Assembly: GCA_964469565.1 (NCBI GenBank)
Contig: CAYXZD010000013.1
Span: 1 to 64,000, forward strand
From: GCA-2720975 sp964469565
Lineage (GTDB): Bacteria > Planctomycetota > UBA1135 > GCA-002686595
Reading direction: 5' to 3'
DNA: 64,000 bases
Both the position numbers and the translations under genes were made by a program. Shown here one piece after another: positions 37,340 through 45,520 of this stretch. The notes beneath the pieces are model-generated. The model was not told the origin of the DNA, did no database searches, and worked only from the letters and a program-made list of their open reading frames with translations. Position 1 is the first letter of the stretch; the number at the start of each line of letters is the position of its first letter.

Positions 37340-37439
37340 GGCCGGTTGAACTGACCAGTTCCTCAAATACCGATGCTGACGCGAACTCATTCTCTCTTGC
37401 ACGGAGGGAGCATGAGTTCGTCAGTTCAATGCCCCGGCC
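37340..37439. repeat. 100-bp imperfect inverted repeat
   Basis: Left arm GGCCGGTTGAACTGAC (37340-37355) faces right arm GTCAGTTCAA plus CCGGCC (37420-37439, with a four-base bulge). A further inner pair CGAACTCAT (37382-37390) / ATGAGTTCG (37412-37420) directly adjoins the right arm. On the left, a segment of about 26 bases, bounded by repeated TGAC, splits outer and inner arms, so it looks like a longer perfect inverted repeat that gained an insertion. The rest of 37034-37495 holds no gene I can support. Confidence 0.55.
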
Positions 37440-37495
37440 AAATCGAAGCGGAGCAGTTCTAGTTTTATCAACGCTCGTTCCGTGCATGACAGACG

Positions 37496-37687
37496 ATGGC
37501 GAATGAAGGTATCTACGGGAACAAGAAGTCCTACGAGAGCATGAAGGCAGATTGGCAGGTGTTGATCGAAGAGCCATAGAAGGCAACCCGGCGAGGCCAG
37601 CGCAGGTACTACTGCCGCAACCCGGCCAACCTCGCTTACTTCGAGCTGCTGCACAAGCACTTCGAAGCAGAGACACAAGCTATGTGA
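37496..37687 (+). pseudogene. Short coding relic ending exactly at an IS end
   Basis: 64 codons from an ATG at 37496: MANEGIYGNKKSYESMKADW, then an in-frame TAG, then TRRGQRRYYCRNPANLAYFE and LLHKHFEAETQAM. The stop TGA is itself the first three bases of the IS end starting at 37685. It reads like the tail of a gene broken by element insertion and then by a nonsense change. I do not recognise the family; a phage/IS protein is a guess. Confidence 0.35.
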
Positions 37688-37750
37688 CCTTCCCGGGTTT
37701 ATCGGACACCCAGGTTTAGGTGGTTAGAAAGTTCACTGTGCTCGGGGGAG
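37685..37750. repeat. Solo IS3-type element end, copy 2
   Basis: Starts TGACCTTCCCGGGTTTATCG and matches 31879-31945 with an extra base and two substitutions, over about 66 bases. No transposase sequence follows; the next base after the repeat belongs to the stop region of the gene at 37752. It is a footprint left after loss of the element body, or one end of a rearrangement between two copies. Confidence 0.65.
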
Positions 37751-37751
37751 G

Positions 37752-38747
37752 TTACTTGAGAGCGTAGTTTTCGTAATTCTCTTGCCACTGGCTATCGTCA
37801 GAATACAACTGGTCCCAATCGTCGTCGCTGATGACTTCGACCGTTTCTAGGATTCCATCGTTATCCACATCTCTAACGAGGACCGCCCCACCAACGTACC
37901 CCAGAACGTAGCATTTCGCCCCGTCTTGGAAGCGAGCCTTGCGAAGGCTCTGCGCCTGGGCTATCTCAGGGTACGTCGCCGAAGAGACAGCCAGGTATGG
38001 GGTCCCGGTGAAAGTAGCAAGGTCGAGTTGATACAGACCCCCATCGTCTGGGGCTAGGATAACGAGGTACCTTGATTCAGGGTCAACTTCAATTGCGTAC
38101 ACAGCCATTGGAAGGCGTACCAACTCGCGTCGAGTAAGTTGGGAGGGTCTGCGCAGACTGGGGATCTGATACGTGCCGCCTTCGATTCCAGTACTGGGTA
38201 CTGACAATGGTACTGGGGATCCGATTGGCGTTGGGTCAGGCGTCCGATCTGTGAATGGAGCCCCAGCCGCTGGCTGGAACGTCCATTTTTCTATGATGGT
38301 CACAGAGTCGTCCAGTAGTACCGGTCCGATCGCCTCAGGATTCAAGACGGGAAATCCTGCAAGGTACAACTCCGTTGTCGTGCGCGAGCAGAGCCACTCA
38401 ATTCCGAATGTGACGCCTTCCATGCGCTCGGACTTGTAGGTTCCTGGTGCAACTTCTGGAGCGAAGTCTAGACTGGAGTTGGCGAAATTACTCGGAACGA
38501 CCTCGACAGATTGAAACTCCACGTGATCCAAAATAGCGGCGCCTGAAGCCCACGCCCAGGCTTGAAAGAAGTCACTGTAGAACATCGTTGTGGCAGGGCC
38601 GACCAGCGTCGAATGAGTTCCGCTTGGAGATGAGCTTTGATCCGTGATGTCAAGGTGCCGTCTTGAATACCACAGCGACCCGAGAATGGTGACCCCGACC
38701 ATGACCGAGAGAAAAACTACAAGTTTGAGTTTAGCTTGGTGCTTCAA
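37752..38747 (-). CDS. Membrane-anchored beta-rich protein of unknown function
   Basis: About 331 residues if translation starts at the TTG at 38747, directly downstream of the preceding gene's stop (38761). The open frame extends to 38882 but there overlaps that gene. The N-terminus has one hydrophobic helix (LVVFLSVMVGVTILGSLW) and no Cys at its end, so it is a signal-anchor. The C-terminal third (LVILAPDDGGLYQLDLATFT, VLGYVGGAVLVRDVDNDGIL) resembles propeller-like FG-GAP/VCBS repeats. It is probably co-transcribed with the lipoprotein gene at 38761. Start uncertain. Confidence 0.6.
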   Translation of the reverse strand: MKHQAKLKLVVFLSVMVGVTILGSLWYSRRHLDITDQSSSPSGTHSTLVGPATTMFYSDFFQAWAWASGAAILDHVEFQSVEVVPSNFANSSLDFAPEVAPGTYKSERMEGVTFGIEWLCSRTTTELYLAGFPVLNPEAIGPVLLDDSVTIIEKWTFQPAAGAPFTDRTPDPTPIGSPVPLSVPSTGIEGGTYQIPSLRRPSQLTRRELVRLPMAVYAIEVDPESRYLVILAPDDGGLYQLDLATFTGTPYLAVSSATYPEIAQAQSLRKARFQDGAKCYVLGYVGGAVLVRDVDNDGILETVEVISDDDWDQLYSDDSQWQENYENYALK

Positions 38748-38760
38748 GACGGTGTGAGGA

Positions 38761-39438
38761 CTACAAGCTGTCACAGGCGGTACATTTCCATTCGATGGGA
38801 TAAGTAAAACCAAAAGTAGGGGGACCCTCAGTAGTGGAATGTTCGGGGTCTGCAGCGCAATCCCTGATTGCTGCCTTGCCAAGATGGCCTCGCTTCTTCT
38901 TAAGTGGACCAGTCAAGCCGTTTGCCAGATTACAGAGTTTCTTGCCGAGGTCTTCGTCGGGGGGGGTCGCATTCACCGCGCTTGATGCCATCGTGCAGGA
39001 TTCATTTGCGGACCAAAGCTGCAGGCCGATGTGCCTGCACTCCACTCCGCCAACTCCAGATCCAGCCGGGCCAAGTCCCGGATGCAAGTGATAGAGTTCG
39101 TGACAGATTATGGGAGTCAAAATGGCCACGGCATCAGGATCTCCAGGGGGTGCGTGCCTGGAGACTACAGATCCGACGACAGTGATAGTGTCGCCAGCAC
39201 TGTTCGTAAACGCGAGAGTCCTGGGGTCTGTTGCCGTGCCGTTCTTGAGGGTGGTGTTGTCTCGCACATTCTGTTTTTCTGCATCCGACATTTCCGCGCA
39301 ATCCATGGCGTCCTCAAGCGCGGCTGACAATTCTCCATCAGAGTACACCACAGACGGCTCGGGGCCCGTTGAGCACCCAGTGAGTGCGCCAATCATGAGT
39401 AACAGGCATTTCGCCGACGCCTTGGCTCGATGAATCAC
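38761..39438 (-). CDS. Lipoprotein with HExxH zinc-site-like motif
   Basis: 225 residues from the GTG at 39438, with GGAG nine bases upstream. Signal peptide with lipobox LTGC. In the middle PIICHELYHLHPG carries an HExxH zinc motif (H-E-L-Y-H) and a second His two residues later, so it may be a metallopeptidase. The expected further ligand is not obvious; GGVECRHIG and WSANESC are candidates. Eight Cys occur in the mature part. Same strand and only ~14 bp before the next gene, so probably one operon. Not a known peptidase family by eye. Confidence 0.6.
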   Translation of the reverse strand: MIHRAKASAKCLLLMIGALTGCSTGPEPSVVYSDGELSAALEDAMDCAEMSDAEKQNVRDNTTLKNGTATDPRTLAFTNSAGDTITVVGSVVSRHAPPGDPDAVAILTPIICHELYHLHPGLGPAGSGVGGVECRHIGLQLWSANESCTMASSAVNATPPDEDLGKKLCNLANGLTGPLKKKRGHLGKAAIRDCAADPEHSTTEGPPTFGFTYPIEWKCTACDSL

Positions 39439-39821
39439 TTGAGAGATCTCCAATGTTGGTTGCAGGGATGAGGCATCCGCGCGCTCTGCCCGATGCAGCA
39501 TCCCATGCCTATTCTGGTGAGGAGCCGTCTCTCGGGGTCAGTGCCCTCCAGAGGGGCAACCGTGGATGTGCTGCTAACTAAGTATCTTCCTCTGTTTGCT
39601 GCTTCATGGGCAATGGGCTTGCTGGCGATCGCGGACCTCGGTGGGGTGGAATCGGGCGGCGCTAGGTCGAAATAGCGCGCGAGGGTAAGTCACTGTCTGC
39701 GCGAGTCGCATTGCGCAGACATGCACGTCTTTTCCTCTTCTAGCTTTCAGTGCCTAGCTTGTCAAGGAGTTCCTTGATGAGCAAAATGGCCGCCGAGGCT
39801 CGGTGTTATCTCAGACATTCC

Positions 39822-41146
39822 TGACCTGTCTAATCCCGAGAATTGGTCCAGTTCTTATGAGAGTCGGGCTAGTTGAAGTGTGGTGGCACTCAGTGATGCC
39901 GGTAGTTCCCCCGGGCTGTGCGCCCGGAGACGGAGCGAAGCGGAGTCGGAGGGCGCACAGCCCGTCTCGAATTCCGCAGGGGTCAAATTGTCGAGGCTGC
40001 TGTGCGGTCTCGCGGTGTTGTAGTCGACTCGCCAGCATTCAATGAAGTAGCGGGCTTCGGCCATTCCCATGAAGAGCTCGCCGTTGAGCAGCCCGTCGCG
40101 CAGACGGATGTTGAAGGACTCGATGTATCCGTTCTCCTAGGGCGAGCCCGGCCGAATGAAGAGAGTGTCAGTGCCGATGGTCTGCAGCCACGACCGCACG
40201 GCTTTCGGGATGAACTCGGGGCCGCTGTCGGATCGGACATGGGTCGGCGTCCCACGTTCAGCCATGATCTTCGCAAGGACATCGATCACGTCTTCGCTGG
40301 TGAGGGAGCTGGCCACGTGCGTGCGCAGGCATTCCCGCGTGTACTCGTCCACGATGGCCAGGATCTTCACCAGCGGGCCGTCCTCGGTCCGCTCGAACAC
40401 AAAGTCATAGGTCCACACGTGGTCCTTGAATTCAGCCTTGCGCAGTACGCAGGAGTTGCCGGAATGGCCAGGAGGACCGCGTTTCGCACGCTTGCGCGGT
40501 ACGCGCATGCCTTCCCGATGCCACGGGCGTTGCGCGCGCTTGTGGTTCCCGCGCCAGCCCTCGCGCACAAGTTGAGCATGCACGCGCGGGCTGCCGTGCA
40601 CGCCACGGCTGTCTGCGTGGATTCGACGGATCTTCTCCAGCAGAGCATCGCCGCGGACCTCTTGGGGACTGGGCCTGGTGCGCGCACGAGAGGCGTACCA
40701 GCCGCTACCGGATAGCCCAGCACCCTGCACATCAAGGTGAGGGGGTCGTTGGCCTTCTCCGCATCGCTCAGCGCATAGGCCGATCTTGTTCCTTGGCGAA
40801 GAAGGTCGCGGTTTTTTTTGGGAAGCCACGCTCCATCTCAAGGGTACGCCCATGGGATGCACACGGGCTCGGCGCCACCTCCGCAGCTCGTCCCGCTCAT
40901 CGGTGGTCAGGGCACCTCCAGGTCCCTTGCCCGCATCGATCTCTGCCTGCTTCACCCAGCTGCGCAGGCAGCCTTGAGTCATGTCAAGGTCTCGAGCGAC
41001 CTGGGAGAGGTTTCCTGCCTCCTCTACACGCGGACCGCGTCAGCCTGCTTCTCGGGCGTGTACTTGCGTCGTCTTCGTCGGGCCATGCCGGACATCCTCA
41101 CGCATCTCGCGCTAGTTGGGGTGTCCGAGATTGGCAGGGAAGGTCA
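39822..41146. mobile_element. Degenerate IS3-family element
   Basis: Left end begins TGACCTGTC at 39822 and right end (read inverted) begins TGACCTTCCC at 41146, giving about 1.3 kb, the usual IS3 size. The right end matches the solo ends at 31879 and 37685. Between them a minus-strand transposase is recognisable but broken by frameshifts and a TAG. No target duplication was identified with confidence. A long plus-strand open frame inside (39918-40715) is antisense to the transposase and not a gene. Confidence 0.75.
39950..41086 (-). pseudogene. IS3-family transposase, frameshifted and interrupted
   Basis: Minus strand from ATG 41086: RRRRKYTPEKQADAVRV, then a frameshift, DLDMTQGCLRSWVKQAEIDA (OrfA helix-turn-helix), another frameshift, IRRIHADSRGVHGSPRVHAQ, then the integrase core DHVWTYDFVFERTEDGPLVK (first Asp) and THVRSDSGPEFIPKAVRSWL (second Asp). 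A TAG (GSP-stop) then interrupts just before ENGYIESFNIRLRDG, which carries the catalytic Glu, and ARPHSSLDNLTPAEF ends it. All DDE residues can still be seen, but not in one frame, so the element is dead. Confidence 0.85.
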
Positions 41147-41207
41147 ACGATAAGAGAGTCCCGCGGGATTCAGCGGGTCAAACCGTTCGGGCTATCGATG
41201 GAAACGA

Positions 41208-41414
41208 CTACTTACAGCACTTCTCCGAGCCCTTGAGCTCTCCACAAGCACACAGCTCAGGTGAAGGGCCAAAACTCTCTTGGCAGCAACCCGGCGATCC
41301 AGCCGTCAGACCACAGTCAGAACATGCAGCTTTGCAAGCCTTGGGCCCCTGACATGCGCTGAGCAGCATGGATGAAACGGCGACAACTGAAAGCAATAGT
41401 GATTTGTTCTTCAT
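41208..41414 (-). CDS. Cysteine-rich small lipoprotein, metallothionein-like
   Basis: 68 residues from the ATG at 41414; the open frame upstream has no signal. MKNKSLLLSVVAVSSMLLSA then Cys21 is a clear lipoprotein signal (lipobox LSAC). The mature 48 residues contain nine more Cys: KACKAACSDC, GCC, LCAC and EKCC, in pairs and C-x-C/C-x3-C spacings that favour metal binding or dense disulfides. Small Cys-rich periplasmic lipoproteins are plausible Cu/Zn/Cd buffers, but no known family is recognised. The 335 bp upstream (41415-41749) hold nothing I can support as a gene. Transcribed alone. Confidence 0.65.
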   Translation of the reverse strand: MKNKSLLLSVVAVSSMLLSACQGPKACKAACSDCGLTAGSPGCCQESFGPSPELCACGELKGSEKCCK

Positions 41415-41749
41415 GGTTCGACGCGGGTTGGTGAATCCCATTGGATTCGAGGGTGAGTTTGCCGAGAAACCGTGCTCGGCTGCGGTTCAAGTAGGTTGCA
41501 GGGTAACGCATATGAGCCTGTGCGTCGTGGATTAGTAGGGTGACCCTCCCTCCCTTCCTCTGGAAGGGTGGCCTGCACGTGTGAGACAAGTACAAACCCT
41601 GTTACCAATCACCTGGGTGTGTGATTCACTAAGACCCAAAGCCTTCTCCCCGTTCGATGCAGGGGGGACGAGCGGCGTGCTGGCCCTGCCACGCGTCACC
41701 TCCCCAAGGAGCGCTGTGCCAAGGGTTCTGCCCTCATTACACTGAACCC

Positions 41750-42550
41750 ATGGATTGGATTGGCAAGCACACCGCGATTCTCCTTGCTCTGGTCATCAGT
41801 GCATGCCAAAGCGACCGGCCACATCTTTGGGTCGATGATGTCGAGGAAGCCATCTTGGGCGCACAAATCGTCTCACGAAACAACTGCAACGATCAATTCT
41901 ATGTAACGATCGATGCCGCACTCGTGGACGTCCCCACCACCGGCTCGAAACTCATCTTGCAAGTGGGTAACCGCTCATTCTCAATGCCAGGAGTCAACCA
42001 AAGCGGTGAGCGACGCTCGGTGGGATTCATGGCAGATGCAGAGACCGCTTGGTGGCTTGCCAAACCTTTACGCATCACACCCCGCCTTCGCCGCCACCCC
42101 GGACACGAACTCGTGGCTACGTTTTCATGCCCGCCTGAGTTTGAGGCTGGGATGGCCGAGTTCATCGTTGACTTCACAATCGAGAACTGCGGCGATGTCG
42201 CGATTGACTACCTCGACGGTGGACGGAATCGAAACAAGCTTGGACGGGACAATCGCTTTAACCTCGAAGTCGAACGGGATGGACAGACCGTTGAGCTCGA
42301 GACACTCCACGACTTTGGTGGGCTGGGATTCTATAGGACCCTTGACCCCGGAGACTCCTATACCCACCGAATTGACTTGTGCCATTGGCTCGACCTGGAT
42401 ACGCCCGGGGTGTACCAAGTCCGGGGCGTCTACACGATGAATCTCATGCCAGGGCGGTTTGATCACCGAGCGCGCAAGGCCTACCCCAATGGAGCAGATC
42501 TGGCGTGGGACGAACAGCTCAGTGATACCTTTGGCTTCCGCCTGCACTAG
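41750..42550 (+). CDS. Lipoprotein of unknown function
   Basis: 266 residues from the ATG at 41750 (MDWIGKHTAILLALVISAC): lipobox VISAC, so a lipid-anchored outer-membrane or periplasmic protein. The mature part is beta-rich with CNDQFYVTIDAALVDVP, an acid-rich middle and a VELETLHDFGGLGFYRTLDP block. The segment YTHRIDLCHWLDLDTPGVYQ resembles PEGA/carbohydrate-binding beta domains, but no family can be named. It lies just before the tRNA-Pro on the opposite strand and is probably monocistronic. Confidence 0.65.
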   Translation: MDWIGKHTAILLALVISACQSDRPHLWVDDVEEAILGAQIVSRNNCNDQFYVTIDAALVDVPTTGSKLILQVGNRSFSMPGVNQSGERRSVGFMADAETAWWLAKPLRITPRLRRHPGHELVATFSCPPEFEAGMAEFIVDFTIENCGDVAIDYLDGGRNRNKLGRDNRFNLEVERDGQTVELETLHDFGGLGFYRTLDPGDSYTHRIDLCHWLDLDTPGVYQVRGVYTMNLMPGRFDHRARKAYPNGADLAWDEQLSDTFGFRLH

Positions 42551-42662
42551 GACTTGAACAGCCGGATCAGTGGGCAGACCCATTCGACGGCTGCCCGATG
42601 GGGGGAGCGGCGACTTGAGAACCCACAGCCACCTGGCCACACCCAATTGTTGTCGGGCATTG

Positions 42663-42739
<77 letters not shown>

Positions 42740-42899
42740 TCACTTGCGGGGGCCATTCTGCACACCCCATTGGGATCTCGCACCCCCGCCGACCGTTTTT
42801 CCCCACGCTCTAGCGGGGCTTGGCATCGCAGCCCGGCCCCTTATCCTCTAGGGAGCCGGATCACGCCGGCATGATTCTGCTCCCCGACCCACTCGACCC

Positions 42900-43523
42900 A
42901 TGCTCAATGCTGATCAAGCTCTCCTGTGTCTCCAAGAGGGCAATCGCCGTTTCCTTGCGGGCGAGGGAGGCCGCGCCAATCATCAAGAACTAGCCCCCCT
43001 AGCCTCGGGGCAAAGCCCCCATGCCATCCTGCTGGGCTGCAGCGATTCTCGTGTTGCCCCAGAGGTGCTGTTCGACCAAGCCCTTGGCGAAGTGTTCGTG
43101 GCACGGGTAGCTGGCCATGTACCCTCCACCGAAGTCATCGGCAGTATTGAATTCGCCGTAGCACATTTTGGCACGCCCTTGCTTGTGGTCTTAGGGCACA
43201 GCGGTTGTGGAGCCGTGCGAGCCACACTCGATCAGCTCAGCGCTCCAAGCGCTAACCTCACACTGCCCCTGCGGTCTTTGACGGATGCCATTTCGCCAAG
43301 TATTCAGCCGCTCCTGGAGAACAACCCTTGGGAGGGCCAGGCCGACCTTCTAGACCAAGCCGTACGATCGAATGTAACCGCTAGCGTTGAGCAGCTACAA
43401 ACCCAGCCAGGCGCAGTCGCCACCGCTGCCGAGCGGGGGCAGCTTCACATTGTCGGAGCGCACTACGAGCTTCAGACGGGTGAAGTTCAGTGGCTCGCCC
43501 CTGATTCAAGTAGAAAGGGTTGA
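42900..43523 (+). CDS. Beta-class carbonic anhydrase
   Basis: 207 residues, ATG at 42900. Zinc ligands and the catalytic dyad are in place: C-S-D-S-R (LLGCSDSRVAPE) gives the first Cys plus Asp-Arg, and VVLGHSGCGAVRAT gives His and the second Cys. VARVAGH and IGSIEFAVAHFG are the other family blocks. Cytosolic, reversible hydration of CO2 to bicarbonate. No signal peptide. Cyanase, transporter or Rubisco genes are not nearby, so a general role in pH/CO2 supply is most likely. Confidence 0.95.
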   Translation: MLNADQALLCLQEGNRRFLAGEGGRANHQELAPLASGQSPHAILLGCSDSRVAPEVLFDQALGEVFVARVAGHVPSTEVIGSIEFAVAHFGTPLLVVLGHSGCGAVRATLDQLSAPSANLTLPLRSLTDAISPSIQPLLENNPWEGQADLLDQAVRSNVTASVEQLQTQPGAVATAAERGQLHIVGAHYELQTGEVQWLAPDSSRKG

Positions 43524-43524
43524 G

Positions 43525-43692
43525 TCAGCGCTTCTTGCGCGTCGTCAGAAGCCCAATGACTCCAAGACCTATCATGACCGAACTGGCCGTTCCTTCGGGC
43601 GTGCCTCAGCACGCACCCCGCAACCGAAGCCAGACACCTGCTACAGGAAGGGCGATCAATCCAAGGGTGAGGAGTTTGTGTTTCGAGTCCAT
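43525..43692 (-). CDS. Possible tiny membrane selenoprotein (Cys-Sec) or a decayed ORF
   Basis: An ATG at 43692 starts MDSKHKLLTLGLIALPVAGV, then WLRLRGAC and a TGA at 43608-43606. The frame continues directly as GTPEGTASSVMIGLGVIGLL followed by TTRKKR and a real TGA. Read through, it is 55 residues with two hydrophobic helices, a Cys-Sec pair between them and a basic tail, like a small hairpin membrane protein; the tail also resembles PEP-CTERM-type sorting ends. A hairpin 14-26 bases after the TGA has a GGCCA loop. No Shine-Dalgarno is seen, so the evidence is weaker than for the UxxU gene. Otherwise this 43524-43777 stretch holds no gene. Confidence 0.4.
43580..43592 (-). promoter_or_regulatory. 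Candidate SECIS hairpin after the small ORF's TGA
   Basis: On the mRNA (minus strand), GAAC and GTTC (43592-43589 and 43583-43580) form four perfect pairs around loop GGCCA. Seventeen bases separate the TGA from the loop. From memory, the E. coli fdhF element has a GGUCU loop at about 18 bases. A four-base stem is easy to get by chance, so support is modest; CCGAA/TTCGG just outside offers a competing pairing. Confidence 0.3.
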
Positions 43693-43777
43693 GGGAGGAT
43701 TATGGTGCGCTCAGTAAGAACCGACAACCTCTGATTCAAGCTCCGCCCTACGCCGGGAACTCCCGGTAAGACGAGCA

Positions 43778-44467
43778 CTACCTCAGAATCGCATCAACTA
43801 CGCGCCCCGCGAGCGCCTGAGAGCCCTCGGGGGTGAAGTGCACGTTGGCTGGCCGCTGAATCTGATCGAGCCTCGGCAGGGCCCACTCATACAAATCATT
43901 GACCTCGACGCCCAACCGGGACATGAGTTCCTTGGCTCCCGCATTGTAATGGACTACGTCCTCAGGTTCGCGGAGCGGATAGACCTTCCCCTTTGGAACG
44001 GGGGTCGTTGTGGCAAAGATCAAGCGTGCACCTGATTGCCTTAGATCCTCTGTAATCTGCTGTAGCTGAGTCATGTACACCCCCAATTCCGCCTGCCGCG
44101 GATGTGTGGCTTGGCCTGAGGGCTTGCCAGTGTTCGGATCTACGCGCTTCAAGTCATGCAGCCCAAAGTTGAAGTGCACAACGTCGAAGCCCCCCCCATT
44201 CAACGCCAACCAGCGGACTATCTGGTCTTTGCCGTAAGTAGTCCCCGCGCAGTTTTCCGCTCGCTCGTCGTCAGCCAACATCGGACGCACGACCACGGCC
44301 CGCTCACCGAGCCCCTCACGCACATAGTCCGTATACCCAATCGAAATGGAGTCGCCGAGAAGCAAGACCCTAATGGGGCCTTTGCTTGAATGGTGCTGCT
44401 CCGATGGGCCCACACATCCACCTAGCAGGACGAGTATTGCAACTACAGCGTTTCGGAGAAAGGTCAT
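43778..44467 (-). CDS. SGNH/GDSL-family hydrolase lipoprotein
   Basis: 229 residues from the ATG at 44467 with lipobox LLGGC. The SGNH blocks are visible: RVLLLGDSISIGYTDYV (nucleophile Ser in G-D-S), VVHFNFGLHDLKR (block III, N-F-G-L-H-D in place of G-x-N-D) and PANVHFTPEGSQALA (block V, catalytic His with preceding helix). It would act as an acyl-esterase or carbohydrate esterase outside the inner membrane. The next upstream gene is another minus-strand gene 100 bp away; operon linkage is possible but not evident. Confidence 0.8.
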   Translation of the reverse strand: MTFLRNAVVAILVLLGGCVGPSEQHHSSKGPIRVLLLGDSISIGYTDYVREGLGERAVVVRPMLADDERAENCAGTTYGKDQIVRWLALNGGGFDVVHFNFGLHDLKRVDPNTGKPSGQATHPRQAELGVYMTQLQQITEDLRQSGARLIFATTTPVPKGKVYPLREPEDVVHYNAGAKELMSRLGVEVNDLYEWALPRLDQIQRPANVHFTPEGSQALAGRVVDAILR

Positions 44468-44569
44468 TAGAAGGAGTAGGCGAATGGTGAAACGAAGCAC
44501 GAATGAGTACGGAGAATAGACACCGGCACATCTAGGGGAGCATCATCTGGAAACATGTCGCTCTGCCGT

Positions 44570-45520
44570 CTATTCACGCGACGCAGCTCGCAGCTCTTGC
44601 AGGAGTGCCGGTACTGCTTGGTGAGGGTCTCCATTGCCCTCATACTCAAGGGCTAGATAGCCGCGGTAATCTGCACTCCGGAGAATCTTCACAACTCGCT
44701 TCAGATCCACAGGGCGGCGCTCCTTACCATCATCAGTTCGAAGTTCTGCTTTGACCTGAACATTGACCGCGAAGGGGGCGACTTTCTCCATGTTGTCGTA
44801 GGGGAAGTCGTGGAAGTTCCCAGTGTCTAGGTTGACCCCCAGCCATTCGTGATCTACCGCCTTCAGAATGCGCAAGATGTCATCACCGCGCTCAGTCAGG
44901 ATGCCGTGATTCTCAATAGCAAGGGTGATCCCCTTGCTACCCGCATAATCACAGGAACGCCGGATTCCATCGACTACAAGCTCAAATGCATCGGCACGGC
45001 TTTGCCCGCGCTGCCCGAAACCAGCGAATATGCGGATGACCGGGGCACCCATGGCCCCAGCACGATCCACCCAGTCCCTCACGCTCTTGAGCTGTGCCTC
45101 TCGCTCGGCGCCTTTCGGCAAGCAGAAGTTGTTTCCCACGGCAGTACCCGACACCTCTAGCCCTTGCCTGAAGGCTCGCCGGCGTAAACCATGCAAGAAC
45201 TCAGCATCGGTGCGATGGAAGTAATAGCTCGTCAATTCACAACCATCCAAACCCCATTGGGAGCACAGATCCACAAAGTCCCCGATGGACATAGCTCCGT
45301 CTCTTGTGGGAGTAGAGAGATGATCGCGGAAGGAATAGGCAGCGCAACTGAGCTTCAGGCGGCGCTTGGCCTCAGCCCCGGCGGGTGGACTGAACTCTTG
45401 CCCCTTGATGCCCCACAGCGCAGCCGCCGCACCCGTCCCCTGAATGAATTGTCGCCGGGATCGAGATTCAAGGCCCTGGCCGTGTGCTAGTTCGGAGTTC
45501 ATTCCACCAAGGATAGCCAT
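44570..45520 (-). CDS. Tat-exported xylose-isomerase-like TIM-barrel protein
   Basis: 316 residues from the ATG at 45520 (45502 is an alternative). The Tat signal is clear: SRSRRQFIQGTGAAAALWG. The barrel resembles AP-endonuclease-2/xylose isomerase-like sugar epimerases: CAAYSFRDHL at the first strand, IAIEN-type metal-binding block as LAIENHGIL, GVNLDTGNF and a final GYLALEYEGNGDP that supplies the last acidic metal ligand. These proteins act on sugars or inositol derivatives with a divalent metal. The exact substrate cannot be read. Not operonic with the next gene, which is divergent. Confidence 0.8.
   Translation of the reverse strand: MAILGGMNSELAHGQGLESRSRRQFIQGTGAAAALWGIKGQEFSPPAGAEAKRRLKLSCAAYSFRDHLSTPTRDGAMSIGDFVDLCSQWGLDGCELTSYYFHRTDAEFLHGLRRRAFRQGLEVSGTAVGNNFCLPKGAEREAQLKSVRDWVDRAGAMGAPVIRIFAGFGQRGQSRADAFELVVDGIRRSCDYAGSKGITLAIENHGILTERGDDILRILKAVDHEWLGVNLDTGNFHDFPYDNMEKVAPFAVNVQVKAELRTDDGKERRPVDLKRVVKILRSADYRGYLALEYEGNGDPHQAVPALLQELRAASRE

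Noticed and set aside
37340..37439. Integron attC site
   Set aside because: The arms contain GTT-like ends (GTTGAAC, GTTCAAT), but neither matches the RYYYAAC/GTTRRRY pair in the correct order, and no integrase or cassette array is present.
39918..40715. 265-codon plus-strand open frame
   Set aside because: It is antisense to the IS3 transposase relic, has no family features and arises from GC-rich codon usage.
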